Positions 1-7,606 are shown, counted from the stretch's first letter. The stretch: 27,628 nt of DNA from JBPOIS01 sp052034295 (GCA_052034295.1 JBPOIS010000071.1:1-27628), one strand, 5' to 3'. The notes: generated from the sequence alone by a model not told the origin. Numbers and translations: made by a program.

Positions 1-7
1 TGCTGCA

Positions 8-14
8 CTCCTCA
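8..14 (-). promoter_or_regulatory. Shine-Dalgarno of a gene starting just outside the window
   Basis: Read on the minus strand the bases are TGAGGAG, a strong ribosome binding site, followed by seven bases before the window edge. A start codon immediately beyond base 1 would have ideal spacing. This suggests that another minus-strand gene follows fabF, as pabC does in many relatives. No coding sequence is visible, so its identity is unknown. Confidence 0.5.
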
Positions 15-70
15 AAAAAAAGTCATTCAGGCCGCCTCAGTGGACGGTCTTTACGGGGTTGTTTGAGTGT

Positions 71-100
71 AAAAAAATCCCCGGCCAGGTCTGTACGGGG
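71..100 (-). terminator. Probable intrinsic terminator downstream of fabF
   Basis: On the minus strand a 5-bp GC stem (CCCCG at 96-100, CGGGG at 79-83) with a 12-base loop is followed by A and then a run of seven T. It lies about 40 bp past the fabF stop and in the correct orientation. The stem is short but all GC, so this is probable rather than certain. Confidence 0.55.
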
Positions 101-139
101 CCTGCAGTGCGTTGGTAAGTTTTTGAATAAAAAACCAGA

Positions 140-1390
140 CTACTGTAACCAGCGGGCAAAAATCAGCGAACCGTTGGTGCCCCCAAAGCCAAAGGAATTC
201 GACAGCGCATGCTGGACAGCCATGCGGCGCGCTTCACCCGGCACATAGTCCAGTCGGCAGGCCGGGTCGGGGTGCTCAAGGTTCAGGGTCGGCGGGACGA
301 TCTGGTCGCGCAGGGCCTGCACGCAGAAAATCGCCTCCACCGCCCCGGCGGCCCCAAGCAAGTGGCCGGTCATGGATTTGGTCGAGCTGACCGCCAGACG
401 GGGCGCGTGGGTGCCAAACACGGTTTCAATCGCGTGGGATTCAGCGGGGTCCCCCACCGGGGTGCTGGTGCCGTGGGCATTGATGTAGTCAATCTTCGCT
501 GGCTGTAGCCCGGCATCCTGCAGGGCGCGCTGCATCGCCAGTGCGGCCCCCTGCCCGTGCTCCGGTGCAGCGGTGATGTGAAAGGCATCATCGCTCATGC
601 CGAAACCCACCAGCTCGGCCAGAATCGGTGCGCCCCGGCGCTGTGCAGACGCCAGCGACTCAATCACCATTGCCCCGGCACCATCGCCGAGCACGAAGCC
701 ATCGCGGTCACGATCAAAGGGGCGACTGGCCCGGTCTGGCGCGTCGTTGCGGGTGGACATGGCCTGCATGGCGGCAAATCCCGCCAGCCCCAGTGCTGTG
801 GATGCACTCTCGGCACCACCAGCCACCATGATGTCGGCATCGCCGTAGGCAATCAGCCGCGCGGCCAGGCCAATGCTGTGGGTGGAGGTGGTGCAGGCCG
901 TGGCCACGGCCAGATTGGGTCCCTGCAGACCCCGATAGATGGCCACCAGCCCGGAAATCATGTTGATGATCGAGCCGGGCACAAAAAACGGCGATACCCG
1001 GCGCGCGCCCTGGGCCTGCAGCGTCGCGTGGCTGGACTCGATCAGGTGCAGCCCACCGATGCCGGAACCCATGCACACCCCGATGCGACCCCGGTCCAGC
1101 GTCTGCAGTACCGATTCATCCAGTCCGGCCTGCTGCATCGCCTGCAGGGCTGCGGCCACGCCATACTGCACAAAAGGGTCGTAGCGGCGCGCATCCTTGG
1201 GCGGCATCCAGGCACTGGCCTCAAAGCCCTCGATGGTCCCGGCAATCCGGGTGCGAAACTGGGCCGGGTCCAGATCCGGCAGCAGGCGGATGCCACTGGT
1301 GCCTGTGCACGCTGCGCCCCAGCTCTCGGCCACATTCAGCCCCAATGGGGTGATCATGCCCATTCCTGTGACCACAACCCGCTGTTTCAT
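140..1390 (-). CDS. fabF: Beta-ketoacyl-ACP synthase II (FabF)
   Basis: FabF condenses malonyl-ACP with a growing acyl-ACP in the cytoplasmic elongation cycle of type II fatty-acid synthesis. The 416-residue product has the usual family length. Visible landmarks are the nucleophile Cys166 in ATACTTST, His306 in NAHGTSTPVGD, Lys338 and His343 in KSMTGHLLGAAG, and the C-terminal FGFGGTN motif. The start is the ATG giving MKQRVVVTGMG, where the family begins; the frame remains open 26 codons upstream, but that extension does not look like FabF. It follows acpP on the same strand with a 180-bp gap containing a terminator, so its expression probably depends on read-through or a separate promoter. 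KAS I (FabB) is less likely because of the overall FabF-like sequence. Confidence 0.96.
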   Translation of the reverse strand: MKQRVVVTGMGMITPLGLNVAESWGAACTGTSGIRLLPDLDPAQFRTRIAGTIEGFEASAWMPPKDARRYDPFVQYGVAAALQAMQQAGLDESVLQTLDRGRIGVCMGSGIGGLHLIESSHATLQAQGARRVSPFFVPGSIINMISGLVAIYRGLQGPNLAVATACTTSTHSIGLAARLIAYGDADIMVAGGAESASTALGLAGFAAMQAMSTRNDAPDRASRPFDRDRDGFVLGDGAGAMVIESLASAQRRGAPILAELVGFGMSDDAFHITAAPEHGQGAALAMQRALQDAGLQPAKIDYINAHGTSTPVGDPAESHAIETVFGTHAPRLAVSSTKSMTGHLLGAAGAVEAIFCVQALRDQIVPPTLNLEHPDPACRLDYVPGEARRMAVQHALSNSFGFGGTNGSLIFARWLQ

Positions 1391-1472
1391 GGCTTGACTC
1401 GCTTTTGTTCCTGAGGGGGACAGACACAGGCCGGCAATAAGGGCTCCGGCCGCGGCCTGCTGGCGCAAGCCT

Positions 1473-1498
1473 GAAAAAAAACCGCAGTCGCCTGCGGT
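1473..1498 (-). terminator. Intrinsic terminator between acpP and fabF
   Basis: On the minus strand, ACCGCAG (rc of 1492-1498), a four-base loop and CTGCGGT (rc of 1481-1487) form a perfect 7-bp stem ending in a run of about eight T. It lies some 70 bp past the acpP stop and upstream of fabF. It would produce a short, abundant acpP message while limiting transcription into fabF. Confidence 0.85.
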
Positions 1499-1570
1499 CT
1501 GGTGAGCCGGGCGACCCCCTGCAGGATACGGCCCAGCCCGCCTGATGGAACGGCCCGCCGGGCCGCTGGC

Positions 1571-1813
1571 TCAGGCTTCACCCACCTTGGCGCTGACGTA
1601 GTCAATCGCGGACTGGACGGTGGTGATGGCATTGGAATCTTCATCGGGGATGGTGATGCCAAAGTCATTTTCGAAGGACATGACCAGCTCCACCAGATCC
1701 AGCGAATCAGCGCCCAGATCATCCATGAACGAGGCTTCATTCTTGATGTCTTCAACGCGCATACCCAGCTGCTCGGCCACAGCCTTCTTGATGCGTTGTT
1801 CGATATCGCTCAC
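1571..1813 (-). CDS. acpP: Acyl carrier protein
   Basis: AcpP carries fatty-acyl intermediates on a 4'-phosphopantetheine arm. The 80-residue acidic helical protein has the diagnostic DSL motif, with Ser37 as the attachment site, inside DDLGADSLDLVEL. The start codon is GTG, preceded by a perfect AAGGAG at 1821-1826 with seven bases of spacing, which fixes the start. It lies 86 bp after fabG, has its own probable promoter in that gap, and is followed by a strong terminator. This arrangement fits the need for ACP in large excess over the enzymes. Confidence 0.98.
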   Translation of the reverse strand: MSDIEQRIKKAVAEQLGMRVEDIKNEASFMDDLGADSLDLVELVMSFENDFGITIPDEDSNAITTVQSAIDYVSAKVGEA

Positions 1814-1856
1814 GGGGTTTCTCCTTATCGTGTGCAGCGTTTTTTGAAACGTTCAT

Positions 1857-1884
1857 AGTGTAGAGCAATCAGCCCAAAATACAA
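1857..1884 (-). promoter_or_regulatory. Probable sigma-70 promoter of acpP
   Basis: On the minus strand TTGTAT (rc of 1879-1884) and TACACT (rc of 1857-1862) are separated by 16 bp and lie about 40 bp before the acpP GTG. Both hexamers are good matches to the consensus. No transcript start is known. Confidence 0.5.
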
Positions 1885-1899
1885 CGTCTGCAAAACTCA

Positions 1900-2637
1900 T
1901 CAGTCAAAATACAACCCGCCATTCACCGGCAAAACTGCCCCGGTGATGTAACTGGATGCATCACTGGCCAAAAAAGCCACCGCAGCCGCCACCTCATCCG
2001 GCTGTCCGGCCCGGCCCAGCGCGATCCGGCCCAGCAGGGCCTGACGTGACTGGTCACCCACTGCATCGGTCATGTCAGTCTCGATCAGGCCGGGGGCCAC
2101 GCAGTTCACAGTGATGTTGCGGCCACCCATCTCACGGGCCAGTGCCCGGCTGAATCCTTCCAGTCCGGCCTTGGCGGCGGCATAGTTGGTCTGGCCGGCA
2201 TTGCCCATACGGGCCACCACCGAGCTGATGTTGATGATGCGGCCCCGGCGCTGGCGGCTCATGCCCTTGATGGCGCGGCGGCACAGACGGAACACGCCGT
2301 CCAGGTGCACCGCCATGATGTCCGACCAGTCTTCGTCTTTCATGCGCAGGAGCAGGCCATCGCGGGTGATGCCCGCATTGTTCACCAGCACCGCCAGCGG
2401 GCCGTATTGCTGCTCCAGCTGGTCCAGCAGCGGATTCACCTGTTCGGGCTGCTGCACCTGCAGCACCACCCCGGTGCCCTGCTGCCCCAGTCTTTCGGCA
2501 ATGGCCGCCGCCCCCGCTGCGCTGGTCGCGGTGCCCACCACAAAAAACCCGTCCGCCGCCAGACGGTCGGCAATCGCCTGTCCAATGCCCCGGGAAGCGC
2601 CGGTCACCAGCGCCAGGGGTGCCTTCATGTCACTCAT
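1900..2637 (-). CDS. fabG: 3-oxoacyl-ACP reductase (FabG)
   Basis: FabG is the NADPH-dependent reductase that converts 3-oxoacyl-ACP to 3-hydroxyacyl-ACP. The 245-residue protein is a classical short-chain dehydrogenase: a nucleotide-binding GASRGIG near residues 13-19, NNAGI near 86-90, catalytic Ser139, and Tyr152 with Lys156 in the YAAAK motif, then VAPGLIETDM. The ending VNGGLYFD matches FabG tails. Its ATG overlaps the fabD stop by 4 bp (ATGA), indicating translational coupling. MKAPLAL, three codons later, is a possible alternative start. Confidence 0.97.
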   Translation of the reverse strand: MSDMKAPLALVTGASRGIGQAIADRLAADGFFVVGTATSAAGAAAIAERLGQQGTGVVLQVQQPEQVNPLLDQLEQQYGPLAVLVNNAGITRDGLLLRMKDEDWSDIMAVHLDGVFRLCRRAIKGMSRQRRGRIINISSVVARMGNAGQTNYAAAKAGLEGFSRALAREMGGRNITVNCVAPGLIETDMTDAVGDQSRQALLGRIALGRAGQPDEVAAAVAFLASDASSYITGAVLPVNGGLYFD

Positions 2638-3605
2638 GCCAGTTTGCCCTCCGCCATCAGGACCGCCGCCAGTGCGTCATCCAGCCGGCTGCGGGTGTCG
2701 ATCGGATGACACGGCAGCGGCTCCGGCAGGCGCTTGGCCAGATTGCTGAGCACATTGCCCGGACCACACTCGACCAGCTGCTGGATACCCTGCCGGGCCA
2801 GCTGTTCCAGGGTCTGGGTCCAGCGCACCGGCTGGGTGAGCTGGTCAATCAGCCCCTGCCGCAGCACCGCCGCATCACGGCTGGGCTGGGCATCCACGTT
2901 TTGCACCACCGGCATTCTGGCGTCTGCAAAGGCGGTTTTTTCCAGCATCGCTGCCAGGGCCTCAGCGGCAGGATGCATCAGCGCACAGTGCGAAGGTACA
3001 CTCACCGGCAGCGGCAGTACCTTGGCCTGGTGGGCTTTGGCCTGTGCCGCGAGCGCCGCCACCGCAGCGGTCGTCCCGGCCACCACCACCTGTCCGGGGG
3101 CATTGAAATTGGCAGCACTGACGGCATGACCGCCGGCCTGCAGTGCCGCGCACAGCGCCACCACCTCCGCATCGGCCAGCCCCAGCACGGCGGCCATCGC
3201 CCCACCGTCCGGCACGGCCTGCTGCATCAGCAGGCCACGCTGGTGCACCAGCTGCACCGCCTCATCAAAGGCCAGCACCCCGGCCACCACCAGCGCACTG
3301 TATTCACCCAGCGAATGCCCAGCCACCAGGGCGGGCTGCACCCCGCCCAGCTCCTGCCACAGCCGCCACAGCGCCACGCTGGCACTGAGCAGGATGGGCT
3401 GGGTGTAGGCGGTCTGGTCCAGACGGGGATCACCGTCCTGGGCGATGGCCCACAGGTCCACCCCCAGGACCTGATGGGCCTCGGCAAAGGTCGCCTGAAT
3501 GTGGGGAAACTGGCTGGACAGTTCGGCCAGCAGGCCTTTTTTTTGCGAACCCTGCCCCGGAAAGATCAGGGCCGTGTGTTGGCGCGGGGCCACAAGCGCA
3601 GTCAT
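2634..3605 (-). CDS. fabD: Malonyl-CoA:ACP transacylase (FabD)
   Basis: FabD transfers malonyl from CoA to ACP to supply the extender for fatty-acid synthesis. The 323-residue protein shows the family signatures: FPGQGSQKKG near residues 15-24, the nucleophile Ser98 in GHSLGEYSALV, Arg123 in the QRG motif and His206 in VPSHCALM. AGGAA precedes the ATG with about seven bases of spacing. In Pseudomonas plsX lies between rpmF and fabD, but here fabD follows rpmF directly after a terminator. Because only about 30 bp separate that terminator from the start codon, fabD is probably transcribed by read-through. Confidence 0.97.
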   Translation of the reverse strand: MTALVAPRQHTALIFPGQGSQKKGLLAELSSQFPHIQATFAEAHQVLGVDLWAIAQDGDPRLDQTAYTQPILLSASVALWRLWQELGGVQPALVAGHSLGEYSALVVAGVLAFDEAVQLVHQRGLLMQQAVPDGGAMAAVLGLADAEVVALCAALQAGGHAVSAANFNAPGQVVVAGTTAAVAALAAQAKAHQAKVLPLPVSVPSHCALMHPAAEALAAMLEKTAFADARMPVVQNVDAQPSRDAAVLRQGLIDQLTQPVRWTQTLEQLARQGIQQLVECGPGNVLSNLAKRLPEPLPCHPIDTRSRLDDALAAVLMAEGKLA

Positions 3606-3637
3606 GGGTGTGTTCCTGAAAAATCGGCAATGGCCAT

Positions 3638-3673
3638 AAAAAAACCGGATAACCTGAACGCAGATTATCCGGT
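3638..3673 (-). terminator. Intrinsic terminator after rpmF, before fabD
   Basis: On the minus strand ACCGGATAA and TTATCCGGT form a perfect 9-bp stem with a 12-base loop, followed by a T run (A at 3638-3644 on the plus strand). It should end or attenuate the yceD-rpmF transcript ahead of the fab genes. Confidence 0.85.
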
Positions 3674-3708
3674 CTGTGCTGTAGAAGCGGTCAACGCCCC
3701 AACAGGAC

Positions 3709-3894
3709 TTATTCTTCGATGGCCGCCACGGCGAACAGCTGGCGGCCGCGGTAGAAGCCGTCCTTGGTCACATGGTGACGCAGGTGGGTCTCACCCGTGG
3801 TCTTGTCGGTGGACAGGGTGTTGGCCACCAGGAAGTCGTGGGAACGGCGCATGTCGCGCTTGGCGCGGCTCTTGCGGTTTTGTTGAACGGCCAT
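3709..3894 (-). CDS. rpmF: 50S ribosomal protein L32
   Basis: L32 is a small basic protein of the large ribosomal subunit. The 61-residue product starts MAVQQNRKSRAKRDMRRSHD, the typical bL32 N-terminus, and contains no Cys pairs, so it is a zinc-free form. GAGGAG at 3901-3906 lies six bases before this ATG. That ATG is preferred over the in-frame start nine codons upstream, which adds an untypical acidic stretch. The yceD-rpmF pair upstream of fab genes is a widely conserved link between ribosome and membrane-lipid synthesis. Confidence 0.97.
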   Translation of the reverse strand: MAVQQNRKSRAKRDMRRSHDFLVANTLSTDKTTGETHLRHHVTKDGFYRGRQLFAVAAIEE

Positions 3895-3971
3895 GTCAGG
3901 CTCCTCATCTGAAAAAGACAAAAATGACCGGGCAGGCCATTTAGCATCCCCATCCAGCCAAAGCCTCTGGC

Positions 3972-4526
3972 CTAGCTGGGTTTGGTGTTCTGTTTGAGCT
4001 GGGCCAGCACCTCAAAGGGGTTGGCCCGGGGCTCAGGTGCGATCACCGGTCCCGCCTGATGCTGCCGCACCTGGCAATCGCTGTGGCGGGGGGACATCGG
4101 CAGGGCCAGCAGCAGCTCATCTTCCAGCAGGTCCAGCAACCCCAGTTGCTGGTCGCCGGTGTGACCATGCGCCAGTTGCTCCTCGTCCAGCACCACCACG
4201 TCAGCGTCTTCTTCGACCCGGTCCATCTGGCGGCCATCCTGCAGGATGATCAGGTCCAGATCCAGCGCCAGCAGGTCACGCACCGGCTGCAGGCAGCGCT
4301 GGCACATCAGCGGCAGGCTGACCTGGACACTGGCCACCAGACGGATCAGGTGTCGCTCATCCAGAAAAAACCGGCAGGACACCTGGACCTGATCGCTTTC
4401 TTCTGGCTGGGCGGCTTCTGCCCACAGGCGCCTGAAGCGGCTCAACGGTACATGCCCTGACCAGGAGGACTCCTGTTCAGCCCACTTGAGCGGGTCCAGA
4501 CGGGCCGGAAAAGAAATCGCTGACAT
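3972..4526 (-). CDS. yceD: YceD / DUF177 family protein
   Basis: YceD (DUF177) proteins are conserved beside rpmF and have been linked to 23S rRNA accumulation; the molecular role is not settled. The 184-residue protein carries the family hallmark CQRCLQPV (Cys75, Cys78) and an acidic stretch after it. No other Met lies near the N-terminus, so the ATG at 4526 is the likely start. There is no visible Shine-Dalgarno, and a consensus promoter sits so close that the mRNA would have only a handful of leader bases. It heads the yceD-rpmF(-fabD) cluster, 77 bp before rpmF. Confidence 0.9.
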   Translation of the reverse strand: MSAISFPARLDPLKWAEQESSWSGHVPLSRFRRLWAEAAQPEESDQVQVSCRFFLDERHLIRLVASVQVSLPLMCQRCLQPVRDLLALDLDLIILQDGRQMDRVEEDADVVVLDEEQLAHGHTGDQQLGLLDLLEDELLLALPMSPRHSDCQVRQHQAGPVIAPEPRANPFEVLAQLKQNTKPS

Positions 4527-4538
4527 AATAGGGCGAAG

Positions 4539-4568
4539 ATTCTATAAAAAACGCCAGGCGTTTGTCAA
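4539..4568 (-). promoter_or_regulatory. Strong sigma-70 promoter of yceD-rpmF with a palindrome in its spacer
   Basis: On the minus strand a perfect TTGACA (rc of 4563-4568) is followed after 18 bp by TAGAAT (rc of 4539-4544); TATAGA at 16-bp spacing is an overlapping alternative. The spacer contains the 13-base palindrome AACGCCTGGCGTT. Transcription would start only about 6-9 bases before the yceD ATG. Confidence 0.75.
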
Positions 4569-4705
4569 AGAAAAACCGGCTTTTTCCACGCGAACGGACG
4601 CTGGAGGGCCGGGGGCGGACACACAAAACCCTGCATTTTTTACTGCACAGCGGGCTGTGTTCGGCGCATCATAACAAAATCGACCCCTGAATGCTGAATG
4701 TTGTC

Positions 4706-5326
4706 ATGTTGCACTTGCGTGTCCATCCCGAAACCCCGCAACCCCGGCTGATCCGCCAGATCGTCGAACGCCTGCACGCGGGCGAGGTGATGGCCTACCC
4801 CACCGACACCGCCTATGCGCTGGGCTGCCACATTGGCGACAAGGCGGCCATGGACCAGATCGCCCGGCTGCGCCGCCTGCCGGACCTGCACCAGTACACG
4901 CTGATGTGCCGCGACCTGTCCGAGATCGCCAGCTACGCCAGGGTCAGCAACACCGTCTACCGGCTGCTGAAGGCGCACACCCCGTCCGTGTGTACGTTCA
5001 TCCTGCCGGCCACCAGCGAAGTACCGCGCCGACTGATGCACCCGAAGAAAAAAACCATCGGCATCCGCGTGCCCACCCATCCGGTCTGTCAGGCCATTCT
5101 GGCACAGCTGGGCGAACCGATGCTGACCAGCACGCTGATGCTGCCCGGCGACGAGTGGCCGATGGATGACCCGGACCAGATCGCCCTGACCCTTGGCAAA
5201 CAGCTGGATGTGCTGGTGGATTCCGGGCTGGCCACCACGGGCCTGACCACCATCGTTGACCTGTCCGGTGATGAGCCCGTGCTGGTGCGGCAGGGCATGG
5301 GCGATGCCTCGGGGATCATCGCCTAG
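4706..5326 (+). CDS. yciO: YciO-type member of the Sua5/YciO/YrdC family
   Basis: The protein belongs to the Sua5/YciO/YrdC fold, whose best-known members make the threonylcarbamoyl-adenylate used for t6A in tRNA. YciO proteins are a separate branch with an uncertain role. The sequence shows YPTDTAYALGC, the KxxxR-like pair in IARLRRLP, FTLMCRDLS-like QYTLMCRDLS, KKKTIGIRVP and EPMLTSTLMLPG, all matching YciO closely. The start at 4706 gives 206 residues and places the HPxxPQ motif as in E. coli YciO. An ATG at 4691 would add five residues. Neither start has a clear Shine-Dalgarno. It is transcribed divergently from yceD. Confidence 0.9.
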   Translation: MLHLRVHPETPQPRLIRQIVERLHAGEVMAYPTDTAYALGCHIGDKAAMDQIARLRRLPDLHQYTLMCRDLSEIASYARVSNTVYRLLKAHTPSVCTFILPATSEVPRRLMHPKKKTIGIRVPTHPVCQAILAQLGEPMLTSTLMLPGDEWPMDDPDQIALTLGKQLDVLVDSGLATTGLTTIVDLSGDEPVLVRQGMGDASGIIA

Positions 5327-5566
5327 ACTGCCTGCACAGGGGGCGGCTCGCGCTGGTCCAGAAACCAGCCAGCCGCAGCGGCCCAGGATGTATTTTTTTA
5401 ACCCACACCCCTGCCTTGCCTGTGTGCGGGCGTGCTGGACCCACAGGACACCGGTGCTGCGGGTGCGCCAGCCGGGCGCTTGCTTCCGGGGTGTGGTCCG
5501 GGCGGGCAGCGGTGGTTTTTTTTGCGTATACTGGCGGCCCCTGAATCCGCCGTGGAACGCTCCAGC
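5327..5566 (+). other. Intergenic region upstream of trpS with a candidate -10 element
   Basis: This 240-bp gap holds an imperfect hairpin (GCTGGT 5352-5357 with ACCAGC 5364-5369), a T run near 5392-5398, and TATACT at 5527-5532, about 35 bp before the trpS ATG. No convincing -35 pairs with it. I see no Trp-rich leader peptide or T-box. Confidence 0.35.
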
Positions 5567-6793
5567 ATGAACAGCCCCAGCCCCCACCAGTCCCGTGTCC
5601 TGTCCGGTATGCGCCCGACCGGCTGGCTGCATCTGGGCCACTACCATGGGGTCCTGGAAAACTGGGTGCGCCTGCAGCATCAGTTTGACTGCTATTTTTT
5701 TGTGGCTGACTGGCACGCGCTGACCACCCACTATGACGACCCGCGCGCGCTGGCCGGGCACACCCGGGACATGGTGGTGGACTGGCTGGCCGCGGGTCTG
5801 GACCCGGCACAGGCGACCATTTTTGTGCAGTCGGCCATGCCCGAACACGCCGAGCTGCATGTGCTGCTGTCGATGGGCACGCCGCTGTCGTGGCTGGAAC
5901 GGGTGCCCACCTACAAGGACCAGCAGGAAAAACTGCGCGAAAAGGACCTGGCCACCTATGGCTTTCTGGGCTATCCGCTGCTGCAGTCGGCAGACATCCT
6001 GCTGTACCGCGCCGACAGGGTACCCGTGGGGGCGGATCAGGTCTCGCACGTCGAGCTGACCCGCGAAGTGGCGCGCCGCTTCAATCATTTGTATGGCCGT
6101 GAACACGATGCCGAAACCCGGCTGGCCGAGACGCTGGCCAGACTGGACAAGGACACCGCCAAAAAATACCAGCGCATGGCCAAAAAATACCGCGAACAGG
6201 GCGACGCCGATGCACTCAAATATGGCCGTCTGCTGGTGGAGCAACTGGTCAGCCTGGAACCGATTGAGCGCGAGCGCCTGCTGGGCGGGCTGGATGGTTC
6301 GGGCCGGATCATCCTGCCGGAGCCGGAGGCCCTGCTCACCGAAGCCAGCAAGATGCCCGGTCTGGATGGCCAAAAAATGTCCAAGTCCTATGGCAACACC
6401 ATCAGCCTGCGGGAATCGCCCGCCGGTGTGGCCGAAAAAGTCAAAAAAATGCCCACCGATCCGCAGCGGGTGCGCCGCCATGATCCCGGCAATCCGGAAC
6501 GCTGCCCGGTCTGGCAGCTGCATCAGGTCTACAGCAGTGCCGAAGTGCGCGACTGGGCCTGTCAGGGCTGCACCACGGCAGCGATTGGCTGTATCGAGTG
6601 CAAGCAGCCGGTGATTGATTCCATCAATGCCCTGCTGGGGCCCATGCGCGAACGGGCCGCGCCGTTTGAGGCCGACCCGCAGGCGATTGACCGGATCCTG
6701 CAGGACGGTGCCGTGCGGGCCCGTGACACCGCACAGGCCACGCTGCGTGAAGTGCGCCAGGCCATGGGGCTGATTGGCCGCTGGTCGGCTTGA
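5567..6793 (+). CDS. trpS: Tryptophanyl-tRNA synthetase, long form with Cys cluster
   Basis: TrpRS charges tRNA-Trp with tryptophan. This class I synthetase has HLGH (residues 22-25) as its HIGH motif and KMSKS at 270-274. At 408 residues it is longer than the ~334-residue E. coli enzyme. Part of the extra length is a charged segment around residues 180-260 before KMSKS, as in Pseudomonas TrpS. After KMSKS, Cys313, Cys335, Cys342 and Cys345 form C-x21-C-x6-C-x2-C, with an extra Cys332. This resembles the four-Cys motif that binds a [4Fe-4S] cluster in Thermotoga TrpRS. The start MNSPSPHQSRVLSGMRPTG matches family N-termini; the frame is open further upstream but not TrpS-like. scpA follows six bases after the stop. 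Confidence 0.97.
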   Translation: MNSPSPHQSRVLSGMRPTGWLHLGHYHGVLENWVRLQHQFDCYFFVADWHALTTHYDDPRALAGHTRDMVVDWLAAGLDPAQATIFVQSAMPEHAELHVLLSMGTPLSWLERVPTYKDQQEKLREKDLATYGFLGYPLLQSADILLYRADRVPVGADQVSHVELTREVARRFNHLYGREHDAETRLAETLARLDKDTAKKYQRMAKKYREQGDADALKYGRLLVEQLVSLEPIERERLLGGLDGSGRIILPEPEALLTEASKMPGLDGQKMSKSYGNTISLRESPAGVAEKVKKMPTDPQRVRRHDPGNPERCPVWQLHQVYSSAEVRDWACQGCTTAAIGCIECKQPVIDSINALLGPMRERAAPFEADPQAIDRILQDGAVRARDTAQATLREVRQAMGLIGRWSA

Positions 6794-6799
6794 CACCCC

Positions 6800-7606
6800 A
6801 TGACCGCAGCGCTGGAAAGCTCCCTGACCGCCCGCATTGACCAGCACTGGGTCGAGGTGCTGCCCCATGACCTGTATGTGCCACCGGATGCCTTTGCGGT
6901 GCTGCTGGAGCGCTTTGAAGGGCCACTGGATTTTTTGCTGTATCTGGTGCGCAGGAATGGCTTTGACCTGCGTGAGCTGCCGATTGCGCCGATTGCAGAA
7001 CAATACCTGCACTACATCCGCCAGCTGCGCGTCGATCAGATCGAGCTGGCCGGGGATTATCTGGTGATGGCAGCGCTGCTCACCGACCTGAAGTCGCGCC
7101 TGCTGCTGCCCCGTCCGGCCCAGCCCAGCCTGGAAGCCGACCCGCGCGCCGACCTGATGGCGCGACTGCAGACCTATGCCCAGTTCAAGGCCGCCGCGCA
7201 GCAACTCGGCCAGCAGGACATCGCCGGGCGGGATTTTTTTGTGCCGGTGCTGTCGGCACCCGCCGACCTGTCCCCACCCCCACCGCAGCAGCCGTATGCA
7301 GCCGACCTGCTGACCCAGGCACTGCAGGCCCTGCTGCAGCGGCCCCGGCCACAACCCTTTGTGCTGACCGAGGAAGCCGTGCAACTGGAAGACCGGCTGG
7401 CGGACATCCGCGCGGTGTTCCGCCAGCAGCCGCAGGCCACGTTTGTGAGTCTGCTGCGCCCGGAGCAGGGTCGGCTGGGGGTGGTGGTGTCGCTGGTGGC
7501 GGTGCTGGAACTGCTGCGGCTGGGGCAGTTGCAGCTGCTGGACGATGGCTGGCTGGCCCCGCTGCGCCTGCAGGCGGTCGCGCCAGCGGCCGGAGGCACA
7601 CCATGA
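6800..7606 (+). CDS. scpA: Segregation and condensation protein A
   Basis: ScpA is the kleisin that bridges the two Smc head domains and binds ScpB in the bacterial condensin. The 268-residue protein has the typical N-terminal signature FEGPLDFLLYLVRRNGFDL (about residues 39-57), the following PIAPIAEQYLHYI, and YLVMAALLTDLKSRLLLP, where the ScpA N-terminal helical domain contacts the Smc neck. A Pro-rich linker (around residues 150-165) leads to a C-terminal winged-helix region. It starts six bases after trpS and overlaps scpB by 4 bp, so trpS-scpA-scpB is probably one transcription unit. Confidence 0.95.
   Translation: MTAALESSLTARIDQHWVEVLPHDLYVPPDAFAVLLERFEGPLDFLLYLVRRNGFDLRELPIAPIAEQYLHYIRQLRVDQIELAGDYLVMAALLTDLKSRLLLPRPAQPSLEADPRADLMARLQTYAQFKAAAQQLGQQDIAGRDFFVPVLSAPADLSPPPPQQPYAADLLTQALQALLQRPRPQPFVLTEEAVQLEDRLADIRAVFRQQPQATFVSLLRPEQGRLGVVVSLVAVLELLRLGQLQLLDDGWLAPLRLQAVAPAAGGTP

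Noticed and set aside
14..50. Bulged hairpin plus eight T near the left edge as a second terminator
   Set aside because: The stem is imperfect and about ten bases away from the T run; the structure at 71-100 is better placed.
2619..3944. Long plus-strand open frame opposite fabD and rpmF
   Set aside because: It runs antisense through FabD, a terminator and L32; the translation is low-complexity His/Gln/Arg without any recognisable domain.
4646..4659. CACAGC-GG-GCTGTG inverted repeat upstream of yciO
   Set aside because: Short, with no promoter hexamers that it clearly overlaps; not enough to call an operator.
5352..5398. Hairpin plus T run after yciO as a terminator
   Set aside because: The 6-bp stem is more than 20 bases from the T run, which is too far for a standard intrinsic terminator.
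4640..7384. A 914-codon open frame on the minus strand opposite yciO, trpS and scpA
   Set aside because: It is antisense to three well-recognised genes, has no family-like motifs and is His/Gln/Arg-rich, as expected for a shadow of GC-rich codons.
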